Numbered from the stretch's first letter, positions 1-8,255 are shown. The stretch: DNA of 64,000 bases from Terriglobus saanensis SP1PR4 (GCF_000179915.2 NC_014963.1:3658001-3722000); one strand, 5' to 3'. A program made the numbers and translations. Notes: a model not told the origin generated them from the letters alone.

Positions 1-162
1 AAGGGTGAAGAGGGAGATGCAACTCAGCTCAGTCCAACCGAGCTGAGTCAGTGCGCCGCCGTTCTGTGTCGTGAGATTAGTCAGGTTGTTTGTGAACTGG
101 TAGAGCCAGTCCATGCCCGACGATGCGGACGGCAGTGCTTGTGCGAGAACGGCGATGCTCAT
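1..162 (-). CDS. trbL: TrbL/VirB6-like conjugal transfer membrane protein (N-terminal part only)
   Basis: This is the first 54 codons of a gene that runs off the left edge of the window. The start is ATG at 162 on the minus strand with a strong SD (GGGAGG) just upstream. The translation opens MSIAVLAQALPSASSGMDWL and continues with an Asn/Thr-rich stretch, as many TrbL/VirB6 proteins do before their membrane helices. VirB6 is the polytopic inner-membrane component of the type IV secretion channel. The call rests mainly on position: it follows trbJ and a TrbK-sized small protein, the usual trbJ-trbK-trbL order. No membrane segments are visible in the part present, so the family assignment is inferred. 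Confidence 0.6.
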   Translation of the reverse strand, partial: MSIAVLAQALPSASSGMDWLYQFTNNLTNLTTQNGGALTQLGWTELSCISLFTL

Positions 163-180
163 GATGGTCCTCCCGAGAGA

Positions 181-429
181 TTAGGGAATATAGCTTTTCC
201 AGGTCTTGCCTTCGTTGCCAGCAGCCGAATTGTGCCGTTTCTTGTTTTCTTCAACCTTCTTGCGGAAGGCCTCGTCTTCCTGCCTGCGGCGCTCAGTATC
301 ACGCTGTTGTTGTTCGAGGAGTGCCGCAGCCTTGGCGGCCTCATGGTGTTGATAGATCGCGGCGCTGGCGATAGCGGCCAGCACCGCAAGGATGGCAATC
401 AACAACTTCGTGTTGAGGATCTTCAGCAT
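181..429 (-). CDS. small membrane-anchored coiled-coil protein in the trb operon (TrbK position)
   Basis: An 82-residue protein with an N-terminal hydrophobic helix at about residues 8-25, followed by a highly charged Glu/Gln/Arg/Lys helix likely to form a coiled coil. It lies 9 bp after trbJ and before trbL, the place where RP4-type systems encode the entry-exclusion lipoprotein TrbK, but no lipobox Cys is present, so it is not a typical TrbK. The start has a GGAGAG SD. Its last residues (NEGKTWKSYIP) closely match the end of TrbJ next door (SEGNTWQTYLP), which suggests a shared partner or a duplicated tail. Function unknown. Confidence 0.6.
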   Translation of the reverse strand: MLKILNTKLLIAILAVLAAIASAAIYQHHEAAKAAALLEQQQRDTERRRQEDEAFRKKVEENKKRHNSAAGNEGKTWKSYIP

Positions 430-438
430 GGCTCTCCG

Positions 439-1224
439 CTAAGGCAAATACGTCTGCCAGGTGTTGCCTTCGCTCGCGGCGCTCATGTCGTGCGCTGCGT
501 GCTGCGTCTGAACGAAGACGGCGGTGTTGAGGTCAGTAGCAGCGGCGTTCCGCTGCTGCATGTTGGCGACAGCCATCTGCGACGCGACGCACGCTTGCAA
601 TACGCCCTGTGACTGCATCTCGGAGATCTTCTGGGCTTCCGCCGCGTTGAGCAGATTCAGTTGCTGTACTTCGCTATTGGTCGAGCTACCGCCATCGAGC
701 TGGTTGGCTGTGAGGCTGCTGTTCGCAGTTGCGTTCTGAGTCCGTGCGGCACGATACTGCCCTACGGCGGTAATGCAGTCCGGCGACACCGAATCGGACA
801 TCTCGATCATGGCAAGCTGCGAAAGCTGCGGGCTCCCCGGAGCCTGGCTACCGATGTAGGTCGGCAGGTCAGAACTGACCGGGACAGTCGCAGCCGTCCA
901 TCCAGCCGTCGAAGCCGACGGCGAGTTGCTGTTAAGCGCCGTCGTCATGCCGTTGGTCTCACCGAACATATTCTTGACGTTGGCATTTTTGAGGGCAGTC
1001 AGTGTGGTTTGCCACTGCTGCTTGATGGAGAAATGCTCGATATTGTTTTTGAGCATCGTGTATTGCGTCTGAAGCGTGGTGAGTTGCGATACCAGACTGG
1101 CATAGCTGGTCGGGTCGAAGACGATATCGCCGATCCCGAAGATCGCAAAACTCGGCGTGGCGGTCAGCAGTAACAGACCGCCTCCGAGAAGCCACTTGCG
1201 ACGGTTCTTGAGTGAAAGCTGCAT
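439..1224 (-). CDS. trbJ: TrbJ/VirB5-like conjugal transfer protein
   Basis: A 261-residue exported protein with a signal peptide (RRKWLLGGGLLLLTATPSFA) and a mature part beginning IFGIGDIVFDPTSYASLV, characteristic of TrbJ. The Gln/Leu/Thr-rich segment that follows (QLTTLQTQYTMLKNNIEHF) is the helical region typical of TrbJ/VirB5. VirB5-class proteins act in the periplasm or at the pilus tip and contact recipient cells. The start is ATG with a GGAGG SD 6 nt away. It is cotranscribed with trbI upstream and a small membrane protein downstream. The C-terminal tail resembles the tail of that small protein. Confidence 0.85.
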   Translation of the reverse strand: MQLSLKNRRKWLLGGGLLLLTATPSFAIFGIGDIVFDPTSYASLVSQLTTLQTQYTMLKNNIEHFSIKQQWQTTLTALKNANVKNMFGETNGMTTALNSNSPSASTAGWTAATVPVSSDLPTYIGSQAPGSPQLSQLAMIEMSDSVSPDCITAVGQYRAARTQNATANSSLTANQLDGGSSTNSEVQQLNLLNAAEAQKISEMQSQGVLQACVASQMAVANMQQRNAAATDLNTAVFVQTQHAAHDMSAASEGNTWQTYLP

Positions 1225-1248
1225 AAAAACCTCCGATTCAGAGAAGGG

Positions 1249-1455
1249 TTAGAAGCAACGGGGATACGTCGGATCGAGCCGGTCCAGAGAGAAGTCATGG
1301 AACCCGCTGATGAGGTGGCCGACGAACTCTAGGACGGCACCGCCACCACGCACAAGCAAGGAAAAACCTCCGTTCGCACCGGCGACTGAGAGTGCGAGGA
1401 TCAGCAAAGCCGTGAGGAGAAAATGCTTGCGCGGACTGGCGATGGATGGATGCAC
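1249..1455 (-). CDS. small exported protein between trbI and trbJ
   Basis: A 68-residue protein starting at a GTG codon with GGAGG 4 nt upstream. Residues 10-30 form a signal-peptide-like stretch (HFLLTALLILALSVAGANGG). The remainder is short, with an amphipathic segment and a C-terminal Cys (PTYPRCF). It lies 14 bp after trbI and 24 bp before trbJ, in the same direction, so it is very probably cotranscribed with the secretion genes. I do not recognise the family; a small periplasmic accessory or exclusion protein is possible. Confidence 0.5.
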   Translation of the reverse strand: MHPSIASPRKHFLLTALLILALSVAGANGGFSLLVRGGGAVLEFVGHLISGFHDFSLDRLDPTYPRCF

Positions 1456-1469
1456 AATGCCTCCTTTCG

Positions 1470-2741
1470 TTACAGGGTGGGATCAACGCGATGTTCTGCG
1501 TAAGACGGGACGAGGATGTCGCGCCCGATATAGACGCGGGCGCGGGAACCCTCTTTTAGGGTGATGATCGGAAGCCGATTGAGGAAGTGATTGAGCACCT
1601 GTTCGCCTTCCGCTGCGGTCTGTTCCGAAATGCCATTGCGAATCTGCGTGGAAGGATTAAGCACCGTGCCGCTGTTACCGATCTGCGCCAGGCCACCGAG
1701 TCCGCCGATGGCGGCAGCAGCGCCGAACGCCGTCAGGTATCCGTGGTCCACCTTCGTCGCAAGGCCAGCGGTGCCGATCTGGTCCAGACCAAGATATTTA
1801 TCGAAGTCGAGCGAGAACCCATCGGGGCAGACGGCCCGATGGAAGGTAACGAACATCTTCCGCTGCTGGGCATTGCCCACGCTCTGCACGGTGCCGATAA
1901 GGCGCGTGCCTTGCGGCATTAGGAGTTGTTGATGGTCGTGAGAGTAATAATCCGTTGTGAGCATGACGAGGATAGGGCCGGAGAGTCCGCCGTCGATATG
2001 GTTCGTGACGACGCCCTCCAATACCGTGCCCTCAAAGATCCGATAGAGCTGCCCCTGGTACTGGTCGAAGGTGTAGGAGGACATCGCATCAGACTTGGCC
2101 GTCGAAGCGGACGCGGCATCCTTAGCCGATTGCCTACCGGATGTATCTTCAGCAGATCCCTTTTCGGGGCCGTCTGCTTTGGTGGACAGAACTGCGGTCG
2201 GCCCGGTCGATCCCGCATGTGAGAAATCAATCGCTAGCGTATCGCTGTTGAGTGCATCCTGCTGCTGCTTTTCGATGGCGAGTCTCTTCTGCTTCGCTTC
2301 GGCCTGGGCTTCTGAGACATTGGAAGTACGCTGCGGAGCATTGCTGCTTCCTCCGTAGATGGCCTCCCGCTGCGCGGGAGTCATCGATGCAGCAGTTGTG
2401 CTTTCAGGGCCGGGCACGCTCTGTTCCTGCTGAAGCTGCTGCATTGCTGCTGCGAGTGCCTGTTGTCTTTGCCGTTCCTCGGCATCATGCCTTGCCTGCA
2501 TCTGCTGCTGCGTCTGAAAACTCGACACCTGCTGGGCATTGGGCGTCGTCGGGCTCATGGTCAACGAGCTCGCCGGGGCATTCTTCTTGGTTCCACTCAA
2601 CAGACTGGAGAGATTGGCGATGCCGATCAAGCCGACGATCACCACCAGCGCAATGATGACGGGCATACTCTTCCGGAGCGGCGGCTTTGCCTCCGGCTGT
2701 TCGGGGACTGTGGCGGAGATGTTCTCATTTGGCTCTGGCAT
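1470..2741 (-). CDS. trbI: TrbI/VirB10-like conjugal transfer protein
   Basis: A 423-residue protein with the VirB10 layout: a short cytoplasmic N-terminus, one transmembrane helix (about residues 27-46), a long Gln/Ala/Ser-rich periplasmic linker and a C-terminal TrbI domain. The domain shows the hallmark pattern of a gene-product-stabilising beta-barrel (LYRIFEGTVLEGVV, PQGTRLIGTV, then RARVYIGRDILVPSY at the end). VirB10 spans both membranes and couples energy sensing to the outer-membrane channel. The start is 2 bp after the trbG stop with a GGGGAGG SD, indicating translational coupling. Confidence 0.93.
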   Translation of the reverse strand: MPEPNENISATVPEQPEAKPPLRKSMPVIIALVVIVGLIGIANLSSLLSGTKKNAPASSLTMSPTTPNAQQVSSFQTQQQMQARHDAEERQRQQALAAAMQQLQQEQSVPGPESTTAASMTPAQREAIYGGSSNAPQRTSNVSEAQAEAKQKRLAIEKQQQDALNSDTLAIDFSHAGSTGPTAVLSTKADGPEKGSAEDTSGRQSAKDAASASTAKSDAMSSYTFDQYQGQLYRIFEGTVLEGVVTNHIDGGLSGPILVMLTTDYYSHDHQQLLMPQGTRLIGTVQSVGNAQQRKMFVTFHRAVCPDGFSLDFDKYLGLDQIGTAGLATKVDHGYLTAFGAAAAIGGLGGLAQIGNSGTVLNPSTQIRNGISEQTAAEGEQVLNHFLNRLPIITLKEGSRARVYIGRDILVPSYAEHRVDPTL

Positions 2742-2743
2742 GG

Positions 2744-3577
2744 TTACCTCCCCTCTGTGCTGCGATGGAAGTCCACCCGCTGTTTGCCGATGGCGAGATA
2801 GCCTGAATCCACTTCCTTCGGCACGGTGTAGAGGCCATTCGAGAAATCGAAATTGATGAGCGACGGTTGTTTGTCTTTCACCTCGTATAGCGCGGGCGTT
2901 TCCTGAAACTGGCCGCGCAAATAGGTGAACTTGTCATCGCGCCATATCTGCTGCAGTCCAAGTTCTTTGCCTTTCTTCTCGTCCCATAGGTAATCGAAGT
3001 GGAGTGAGCCGGGATACTGGCTCCGGTAGGTCTCTTCCTTCGCCTGCTGCGACTTCAGCGTGGCTGCCTGGGCGGCCTGCGCGGCGGCGGCCTCTTGCTT
3101 TGCTTTGTCGAGTTCGGAAGCCGGCACGAACACAGGCAACTGCGCCAGACGGTCTTTTGCAGCCTTATCGCCGGGTTCGATCAGCACCTTGGAGTCGTAG
3201 TGCGCATCGGCATCATCCGAGATTTCACGCAACTGGAGCGTGTACTCGTTGCCGTGGTCGGAGACGATGTGGATGTCCGTCGATCCGTTCGCCGTCTTCG
3301 GCTTCACGCTGATGAAGCGCGAAGCCACATGACCGCCGTCGAAAACCCAATCGACCGTATCTCCAGCGAAGACGTTAGCGACTTTCTCCTCGGCGGGCAG
3401 GACGATCAGCGTGGACTGCAATAGACCCGCACGGATCACAGGCGGAGTCTGCGACTCCGAGACAGTCACCGTGCGCGGCACGCTGGGCTGAAGAGGATGC
3501 GCTGGCCCGGTCGCGTGCAAAGATACCGAGGCCAAAGTTAGATTGAGTGCGACGGCGATGGGAACGAGTGGCTTCAT
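2744..3577 (-). CDS. trbG: TrbG/VirB9-like conjugal transfer outer-membrane protein
   Basis: A 277-residue exported protein with an N-terminal signal peptide (about residues 1-22). The C-terminal domain has the VirB9/TrbG pattern: FDYLWDEKKGKELGLQQIWR, DDKFTYLRG, then YTVPKEVDSGYLAIGKQRV near the end. VirB9 forms the outer-membrane core ring of the secretion channel together with VirB7 and VirB10. The Ala/Gln/Lys-rich linker in the middle is likely helical. The gene follows virB4 by 20 bp and is coupled to trbI. TrbF/VirB8, usually found between trbE and trbG, is absent here. Confidence 0.92.
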   Translation of the reverse strand: MKPLVPIAVALNLTLASVSLHATGPAHPLQPSVPRTVTVSESQTPPVIRAGLLQSTLIVLPAEEKVANVFAGDTVDWVFDGGHVASRFISVKPKTANGSTDIHIVSDHGNEYTLQLREISDDADAHYDSKVLIEPGDKAAKDRLAQLPVFVPASELDKAKQEAAAAQAAQAATLKSQQAKEETYRSQYPGSLHFDYLWDEKKGKELGLQQIWRDDKFTYLRGQFQETPALYEVKDKQPSLINFDFSNGLYTVPKEVDSGYLAIGKQRVDFHRSTEGR

Positions 3578-3597
3578 GGTTCCTGTCCTTTCTGCGG

Positions 3598-5967
3598 TTA
3601 CTCGGTATCACCCTGGGCAAAACGATCTATGCCCTCGGTGAGTCCGTACTTGGCAATGAGCTTGGAGCGACGAACCCGGTCTTTCGGCTTGGTGGAGAAG
3701 GCTGCATAGCTACGGTTGTCCAGATTCAGCCGCACAACTTTGGTCAGGCCGTCGCGGCGGATGTACAGCGCTTCCCGGTCCTGCAAGCTCTCGAAGAGAG
3801 CGAGCTGCTGCTCGTTCATCTTGAACAGCTCGACGTACCGCTTTCGATTGAACGTGGCATCGCGCAGGAACAGGAACGAGGTGCAGGAATTCACGATGCT
3901 GTCAGCGTTCGCCCCGAGATCTTCGGCGGACTGGCCGATCATGGTTACTCCGCCAAGGTTCTTGCGGACGGTCTTGATCGAAGCCAAAGCAGCGTCCAAG
4001 AGCTGCTTGTTCTTCATCGAAGAGAAGACCTCCTCGATAAGGATGTGCTTGGGGACACCCAGATTGGCCGGGTTGTAGAGCACATCGTTGATGCGTCGCA
4101 GCAGCCACACCATTAGAGGCTCAATCAGGTCGGCATACTGAGCGTTGTTCACACCCTGGAAGTCGAAGCACTGCACACGAGACAACGAGAGGCTGTCCTC
4201 CACATTGTCGAAGATCGCGCTATAGACTCCTCGGCCAACCCACTTCGACAGATATCGGTCGAGCTTCTTGGGCAGGTAAAGATTGGAAAGGCGGCGGTTC
4301 GCGGGATCGAGCAGGTACATATCCTGAACCGCCTTGTGGATCACGTCATCATCTTCTGGCTCCAGCTCCGCGCCGCCGTTGGTGAGCAGCAGCTTGATGA
4401 AGCTATAGAGGAACTGGATGTTGCTCTCCGTTGGTTCGAGCGTGAACGGGTTCGCGCGCGGGCCGTCTTTGCCAATGCGGTCTACGCGGCCACCGTATAG
4501 TTCGACGACGCTTTCATAGCTGCCGCCGATGTCGAAGATATAGGTAAATCCGCCGTATTTCTGCTCATGCGCGATGGTGGCATTCCCGGTCATGGACTTA
4601 CCGCTGGCCGTAGGCCCGAGGATGAGCTGCACCCGCACGCCATCCACATAGGCATCCTGAAAGAAAGGTGTTCCCGTCCGAGTCTCGAAGACGTTCAGAT
4701 ACTCCGCATCAAGGTCATCGGAATAGGGGTGACCGAGGTTCGGGGCGAAGATAGAGGACAGCCGCGCGTGGTGGTCTTCCGCCATCCACATCGGAAAGAC
4801 ATTGAACTTCCCATTGCCGGGGAACATCGCGTAGAACGCGGAGAGGTTTCCCAACGTCTCTTCCATGATCTGTGCGCGTGCTTCTACGAAGACGCGATGC
4901 ACAGCGGGAGATAGCGAGTGCAACTCAGCGACGTTACGTGCGGCGACAAGCAAGCGGAGGGAGTATTCGCCCTGGGATTTCTTATCGAGCTCGCGAATCA
5001 CGTCGCCGAGGTCATCGACGGCATTATTGGCGGCTTTCGCGCCAGCTCCGGTATCAAGCGATGCCGTATCCTTGCCCGCCATGACGCGGGAGAGCACACC
5101 AACTTTGAAGAACGAGATGAACTTCTCTTGCTGGTCGATCTCATGCCGTGCCGTCGCCGTTGACTTAGGCCGCCACGTCGAGCACAGGATGCTGTCACAG
5201 TCGAGCTTGAGCAGGTCCGCGAAGAGACAGGGACGCGATGCCTCCGGCGTCGTCTTCAGCGAATACATCTGCACGTATCGCCTGCCGATGCGCAGATGAT
5301 CGCTCTCCCACGACACGGGGTTCTGCACGATCTGACGGTCCACGCCGGTGTCGCTGCGGAGTTGTCCCCATTCCGCCCAGTCCTGAAGGTTGAACAGATA
5401 GCTGAAGAACTGAAACGCAGCCTGCTTGTCCAACAGGCTAAGCCCTATGGTGCTGCCGAGATTTCCGGCAAGCAAGGTGGCTGTCTTCTCAAGCTCTGCC
5501 AGCATCCGCGACGTTGCGACGGCGTTCTCCGGCGGCCTGCGGTCGAAGGCTTCGACCTTGGATGGTTCCAACGTAAGGCACCAACGCAAGTCAATTCGGC
5601 GGAAGGCCGCGGTCTGCTGCAGAAACTCAAGTCGGTCACGTACAAACCCGTGCGTAACCGGATTGCTGTAACTCTGCTGACGGGGTAGATCGTACCCAGA
5701 GCGAACGCGCGCGTACTGGTAGAGACAGCCGCCTTCCGGCAGCCCACGCAGTGCGCCTTCGATCATGCGAAGTTGCGACTCAAGCTCTTGGTCGGTCAGG
5801 CCCTCTTCGTCCACACCGGAGAGCGCAAAGAGGCATCCATAGCCGCCGCCCTTCAGCGCAAAGATGTGGTCGCTGACAAAGCGCGCAATCGGGACGATGC
5901 TGCACGCCGCGCCCGCCTTGGCGAACCACGGAACGTATTTTGCTTGCTCAGTGCTTGCGCGGGTCAT
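3598..5967 (-). CDS. trbE: TrbE/VirB4-like type IV secretion ATPase
   Basis: A 789-residue ATPase that powers pilus assembly and substrate transfer at the inner membrane. The N-terminal CagE/TrbE domain covers roughly the first 400 residues. The C-terminal RecA-like domain carries a Walker A motif (GPTASGKSMTG, near residue 455) and a Walker B-like strand (HILIEEVFSSM, near residue 644) with Glu where many family members have Asp. A further conserved segment (MIGQSAEDLG) follows. The length is normal for the family. The gene overlaps the end of trbD by 20 bp, which suggests coupled translation. Confidence 0.95.
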   Translation of the reverse strand: MTRASTEQAKYVPWFAKAGAACSIVPIARFVSDHIFALKGGGYGCLFALSGVDEEGLTDQELESQLRMIEGALRGLPEGGCLYQYARVRSGYDLPRQQSYSNPVTHGFVRDRLEFLQQTAAFRRIDLRWCLTLEPSKVEAFDRRPPENAVATSRMLAELEKTATLLAGNLGSTIGLSLLDKQAAFQFFSYLFNLQDWAEWGQLRSDTGVDRQIVQNPVSWESDHLRIGRRYVQMYSLKTTPEASRPCLFADLLKLDCDSILCSTWRPKSTATARHEIDQQEKFISFFKVGVLSRVMAGKDTASLDTGAGAKAANNAVDDLGDVIRELDKKSQGEYSLRLLVAARNVAELHSLSPAVHRVFVEARAQIMEETLGNLSAFYAMFPGNGKFNVFPMWMAEDHHARLSSIFAPNLGHPYSDDLDAEYLNVFETRTGTPFFQDAYVDGVRVQLILGPTASGKSMTGNATIAHEQKYGGFTYIFDIGGSYESVVELYGGRVDRIGKDGPRANPFTLEPTESNIQFLYSFIKLLLTNGGAELEPEDDDVIHKAVQDMYLLDPANRRLSNLYLPKKLDRYLSKWVGRGVYSAIFDNVEDSLSLSRVQCFDFQGVNNAQYADLIEPLMVWLLRRINDVLYNPANLGVPKHILIEEVFSSMKNKQLLDAALASIKTVRKNLGGVTMIGQSAEDLGANADSIVNSCTSFLFLRDATFNRKRYVELFKMNEQQLALFESLQDREALYIRRDGLTKVVRLNLDNRSYAAFSTKPKDRVRRSKLIAKYGLTEGIDRFAQGDTE

Positions 5968-6211
5968 AGTAGCTCCGCTGGTTGAGGCTCAGGCCCCAGA
6001 GCTGAAACATCTTTGGGTGTTTACGGATGATGAGCCACGCGCCAAAGGCCAGCGTTGGGAACGCCATCATCGCCAGAAGTCGGAACCCAACGAGGAAAAC
6101 CGCAACGCAGACGAATACGATCGCCATCCATGCCGTAAGATCGAGACCAAGCTTGGCTCTCGGTCGATTCAGCGCTTGATTGATTGCCTGCGGTTCTCCT
6201 CGCCGAGTCAT
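5948..6211 (-). CDS. trbD: TrbD/VirB3-like conjugal transfer protein
   Basis: An 87-residue protein starting at ATG 6211 (MTRRGEPQAINQALNRPRAK) with AGGAGG 10 nt upstream. A longer reading frame exists but overlaps trbC and lacks a ribosome site. Two adjacent hydrophobic helices (about residues 30-67) are followed by a basic tail ending in LNQRSYYDPRKH, the VirB3 architecture. VirB3 is a small inner-membrane subunit that works with VirB4, and here the gene lies between virB2 and virB4 as expected, overlapping virB4 by 20 bp. Confidence 0.9.
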   Translation of the reverse strand: MTRRGEPQAINQALNRPRAKLGLDLTAWMAIVFVCVAVFLVGFRLLAMMAFPTLAFGAWLIIRKHPKMFQLWGLSLNQRSYYDPRKH

Positions 6212-6225
6212 ATCCGATGTACCTC

Positions 6226-6567
6226 CTACATCGACTGCCCGGTCAGCGAGCCGATCCAACCGGCTCCCCAGCCGAGAACTCCAGCGCCAAACAGCGCACC
6301 GAAGAGTCCTGGAATGGCATCTTGAAATCGCCCACTCATCATGCGAATGCCCGCAAAAATGAGCCCGCCCAGACAGATAACGGCACCAGCGTACATGGCA
6401 AAAGTTTTGAAGGTTGTCATGAGCGTTGTTGCGCCAGAGAAGTCCATCGTTCCCTGGGCGTGGGCAACTCCGGCACAAGCGAGGGTGAAGAGCGCAGGCA
6501 GAAGCGTGCGCCCAACTTGGAGGAAACCCCGCGTAAGCGAGCTACGACGATACGAATTCAGTGACAT
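6226..6567 (-). CDS. trbC: TrbC/VirB2-like pilin precursor
   Basis: A 113-residue pilin precursor. I chose ATG 6567 (MSLNSYRRSSLTRG) because AGGAGA lies 8 nt upstream; the open frame extends further but without a plausible ribosome site. A long signal sequence ends in GVAHAQG, followed by two hydrophobic helices separated by a short polar loop, ending in SLTGQSM. This matches TrbC/VirB2, which is cleaved and polymerised into the conjugative pilus. It is the first gene of the transfer operon in this window. Its SD lies in a region able to fold with upstream RNA. Confidence 0.88.
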   Translation of the reverse strand: MSLNSYRRSSLTRGFLQVGRTLLPALFTLACAGVAHAQGTMDFSGATTLMTTFKTFAMYAGAVICLGGLIFAGIRMMSGRFQDAIPGLFGALFGAGVLGWGAGWIGSLTGQSM

Positions 6568-6571
6568 AGGT

Positions 6572-6627
6572 AATCTCCTGATGGCGGTTCTGCTTCGCCA
6601 TGTCACGAAAGGTAAGGTCAGGAGATT
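6572..6627 (-). promoter_or_regulatory. nested inverted repeats that can mask the trbC ribosome site
   Basis: AATCTCCTGA at 6572-6581 is the exact reverse complement of TCAGGAGATT at 6618-6627. Nested inside, ATGGCG (6581-6586) pairs with CGCCAT (6596-6601). On the minus-strand transcript the trbC SD (AGGAGATTA) is one arm of the outer stem, so the fold would hide the ribosome site of the first pilin gene. Translational control of the transfer operon is inferred, not shown. Confidence 0.5.
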
Positions 6628-6681
6628 CGCGAAGTCCAAGACGTAATTTCTATAGTGCTCAAAGTTCGATTTATAGATCGC

Positions 6682-7641
6682 TCATCGACGGATGAGTTCT
6701 AGTTGATGAGGACTGCGGAGCGCCGCCGGTTGCGGCTGTTTACGCGTGCTCCCGAGATCGTGTTCATCCAGGTATTTCTCGATGAACATCAAAGCCATGT
6801 GGCTCGGGTTCTTCGTCGTAACGAACGCAGTGTCAGCCGTCCAGTTTAGGCCCGTTAAGGGCCTCGTAATCAGACCTGCGTCGAGAGGCCAGAGCTGGTC
6901 GATCAATGCGAGTCCGTAGCCCTGCTTCACCATCAGTTGAATGTCTGCCGGTGTCGCCGCAAAGCTGGCAAGATGCAGGGGCACGCCCAACTCAGAAAAC
7001 ATCTCCAAAAGCCGAGCATGCGCTGCGGGATGCAATTCTGGATCACGGAACACCTTGAGGCGTGGCGCAGCTTCGCGAATATCTACTAGGGCTTGATTGC
7101 TGAGGGGATCGTCTGCGCACATGCAGATGACGAGTGGTGAGCGTGCGACCTGACGGGCACGCCACACATCTTTGTCGATAGGCATTGGAAGGAGCGCACA
7201 ATCGAGCGCGCCGCTTTCGAGTCGCTCCAAAATATGCTTTGTATTCCCGCTGAATAAATGGATCTCACATTCTGGAAACATCCCCTGATATGCAACACGA
7301 AAGTTGTCGAGAAGGAATCCATTCACAAAAGATGAGAAGCCCAGATGAAGCGGTGGAACCGTTCCGTCATGGATGGCTCTGGCCATGCGGAATGTTTCTT
7401 TCCTTCCGGCAAGGACGATCCTGGCCCACACAAGTATGAACTCTCCCGCAGGCGTGGGATAGACTCCATCGCGTCCTTTACGAACAAGAAGCGGATATCC
7501 AATGTCATCCTCAAGAGCTTTGATTTGGTGGCTGACGGCAGGTTGGGAGCGCAGTACATGCTCGGCTGCTCTGCTGAAGTTCTTGCGCTCGGCAATCGCA
7601 ACCAGATATTCCAGATGGCGAAACTCGACAATGTCTGACAT
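6682..7641 (-). CDS. LysR-family transcriptional regulator at the head of the transfer operon
   Basis: A 319-residue LysR regulator. The N-terminal winged helix-turn-helix is clear (FRHLEYLVAIAERKNFSRAA, then SQPAVSHQIKALEDDIGYPL) and the rest has the two-lobed periplasmic-binding-like effector domain. It lies on the minus strand 114 bp upstream of trbC and reads in the same direction, while the excisionase-like gene is divergent from it. That position suggests it controls transfer and/or excision of the element, but the effector is unknown. The intergenic region on its 5' side contains a palindromic operator-like site at 7787-7806. Confidence 0.93.
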   Translation of the reverse strand: MSDIVEFRHLEYLVAIAERKNFSRAAEHVLRSQPAVSHQIKALEDDIGYPLLVRKGRDGVYPTPAGEFILVWARIVLAGRKETFRMARAIHDGTVPPLHLGFSSFVNGFLLDNFRVAYQGMFPECEIHLFSGNTKHILERLESGALDCALLPMPIDKDVWRARQVARSPLVICMCADDPLSNQALVDIREAAPRLKVFRDPELHPAAHARLLEMFSELGVPLHLASFAATPADIQLMVKQGYGLALIDQLWPLDAGLITRPLTGLNWTADTAFVTTKNPSHMALMFIEKYLDEHDLGSTRKQPQPAALRSPHQLELIRR

Positions 7642-7728
7642 AGCCCAGGTACTCCGCTGGCAGTGACGTCAAGACTCCACATCTTCCTCGGGGGACGAGA
7701 GTCGATGTTGCACCTCTAATCGTTCAAC

Positions 7729-7806
7729 TAGGAACCAGATACGTCAATTAGTTTCGTTTTGGTTACTGGAAACTCATTGAGGTTGCTAGGAACCACTAGG
7801 TTCCTA
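7729..7806. promoter_or_regulatory. TAGGAACC palindrome and extra half-site in the LysR/excisionase divergent region
   Basis: TAGGAACC (7787-7794), a 4-nt spacer and GGTTCCTA (7799-7806) form a perfect 8-bp inverted repeat. A further identical half-site TAGGAACC lies at 7729-7736. The sites sit between the divergently transcribed LysR gene and the excisionase-like gene, the normal place for a shared operator. The bound protein is not known; the LysR product is the obvious candidate. The rest of the 7642-7913 gap shows nothing else I can support. Confidence 0.45.
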
Positions 7807-7913
7807 CCTCTACGCGCCTGGTATGCATGGAACTTTGATTGGTATTGATGAGAAGTATTGGACTCCAGTGCCGCCTCGCCGCACTCTCGATGTGACGCAC
7901 ATGCGAGGTGTCG

Positions 7914-8201
7914 ATGGAAAACCGTGATCTTCATTTGGCCAACTCTGTCTCAGACTCAACCGCGCCGCCGCGAAAGCCTCCTACCCGATGGATTCCAGTC
8001 GAACCACTCCTCACAGCAGAGGATGTGGCACGGCGATTGAACGTCAGCACCGATTGGGTATGGGATCACTCCTCCCGCAAAAAACCTCTTCTTCCCGTCA
8101 TCCGGATGGGCGATGGAGCGTTGCGATACCGCGCCAGCGGTATTGAGCTATTCATCACCGAACACGAGCAAATCGGCAAACTGCGCAGGCGCACAGGCTG
8201 A
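7914..8201 (+). CDS. excisionase-like helix-turn-helix protein
   Basis: A small protein of 95 residues from ATG 7914; a GTG six bases earlier is an alternative start, but GAGG at 7905-7908 favours the ATG. The core LLTAEDVARRLNVSTDWVWD is a MerR/excisionase-type helix-turn-helix, followed by a wing (LPVIRMGDGALRYRASGIEL). It lies 54 bp before the integrase gene in the same direction. Excisionases (Xis/recombination directionality factors) bind DNA near the attachment site and tip the integrase toward excision, so this is the likely partner of the integrase. It could instead be a plain regulator. Confidence 0.7.
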   Translation: MENRDLHLANSVSDSTAPPRKPPTRWIPVEPLLTAEDVARRLNVSTDWVWDHSSRKKPLLPVIRMGDGALRYRASGIELFITEHEQIGKLRRRTG

Positions 8202-8255
8202 GCACTCTCGGTAAAATAAGAGTGCCCACTGTCTCCCCGCGGAAACAGAGGAATC

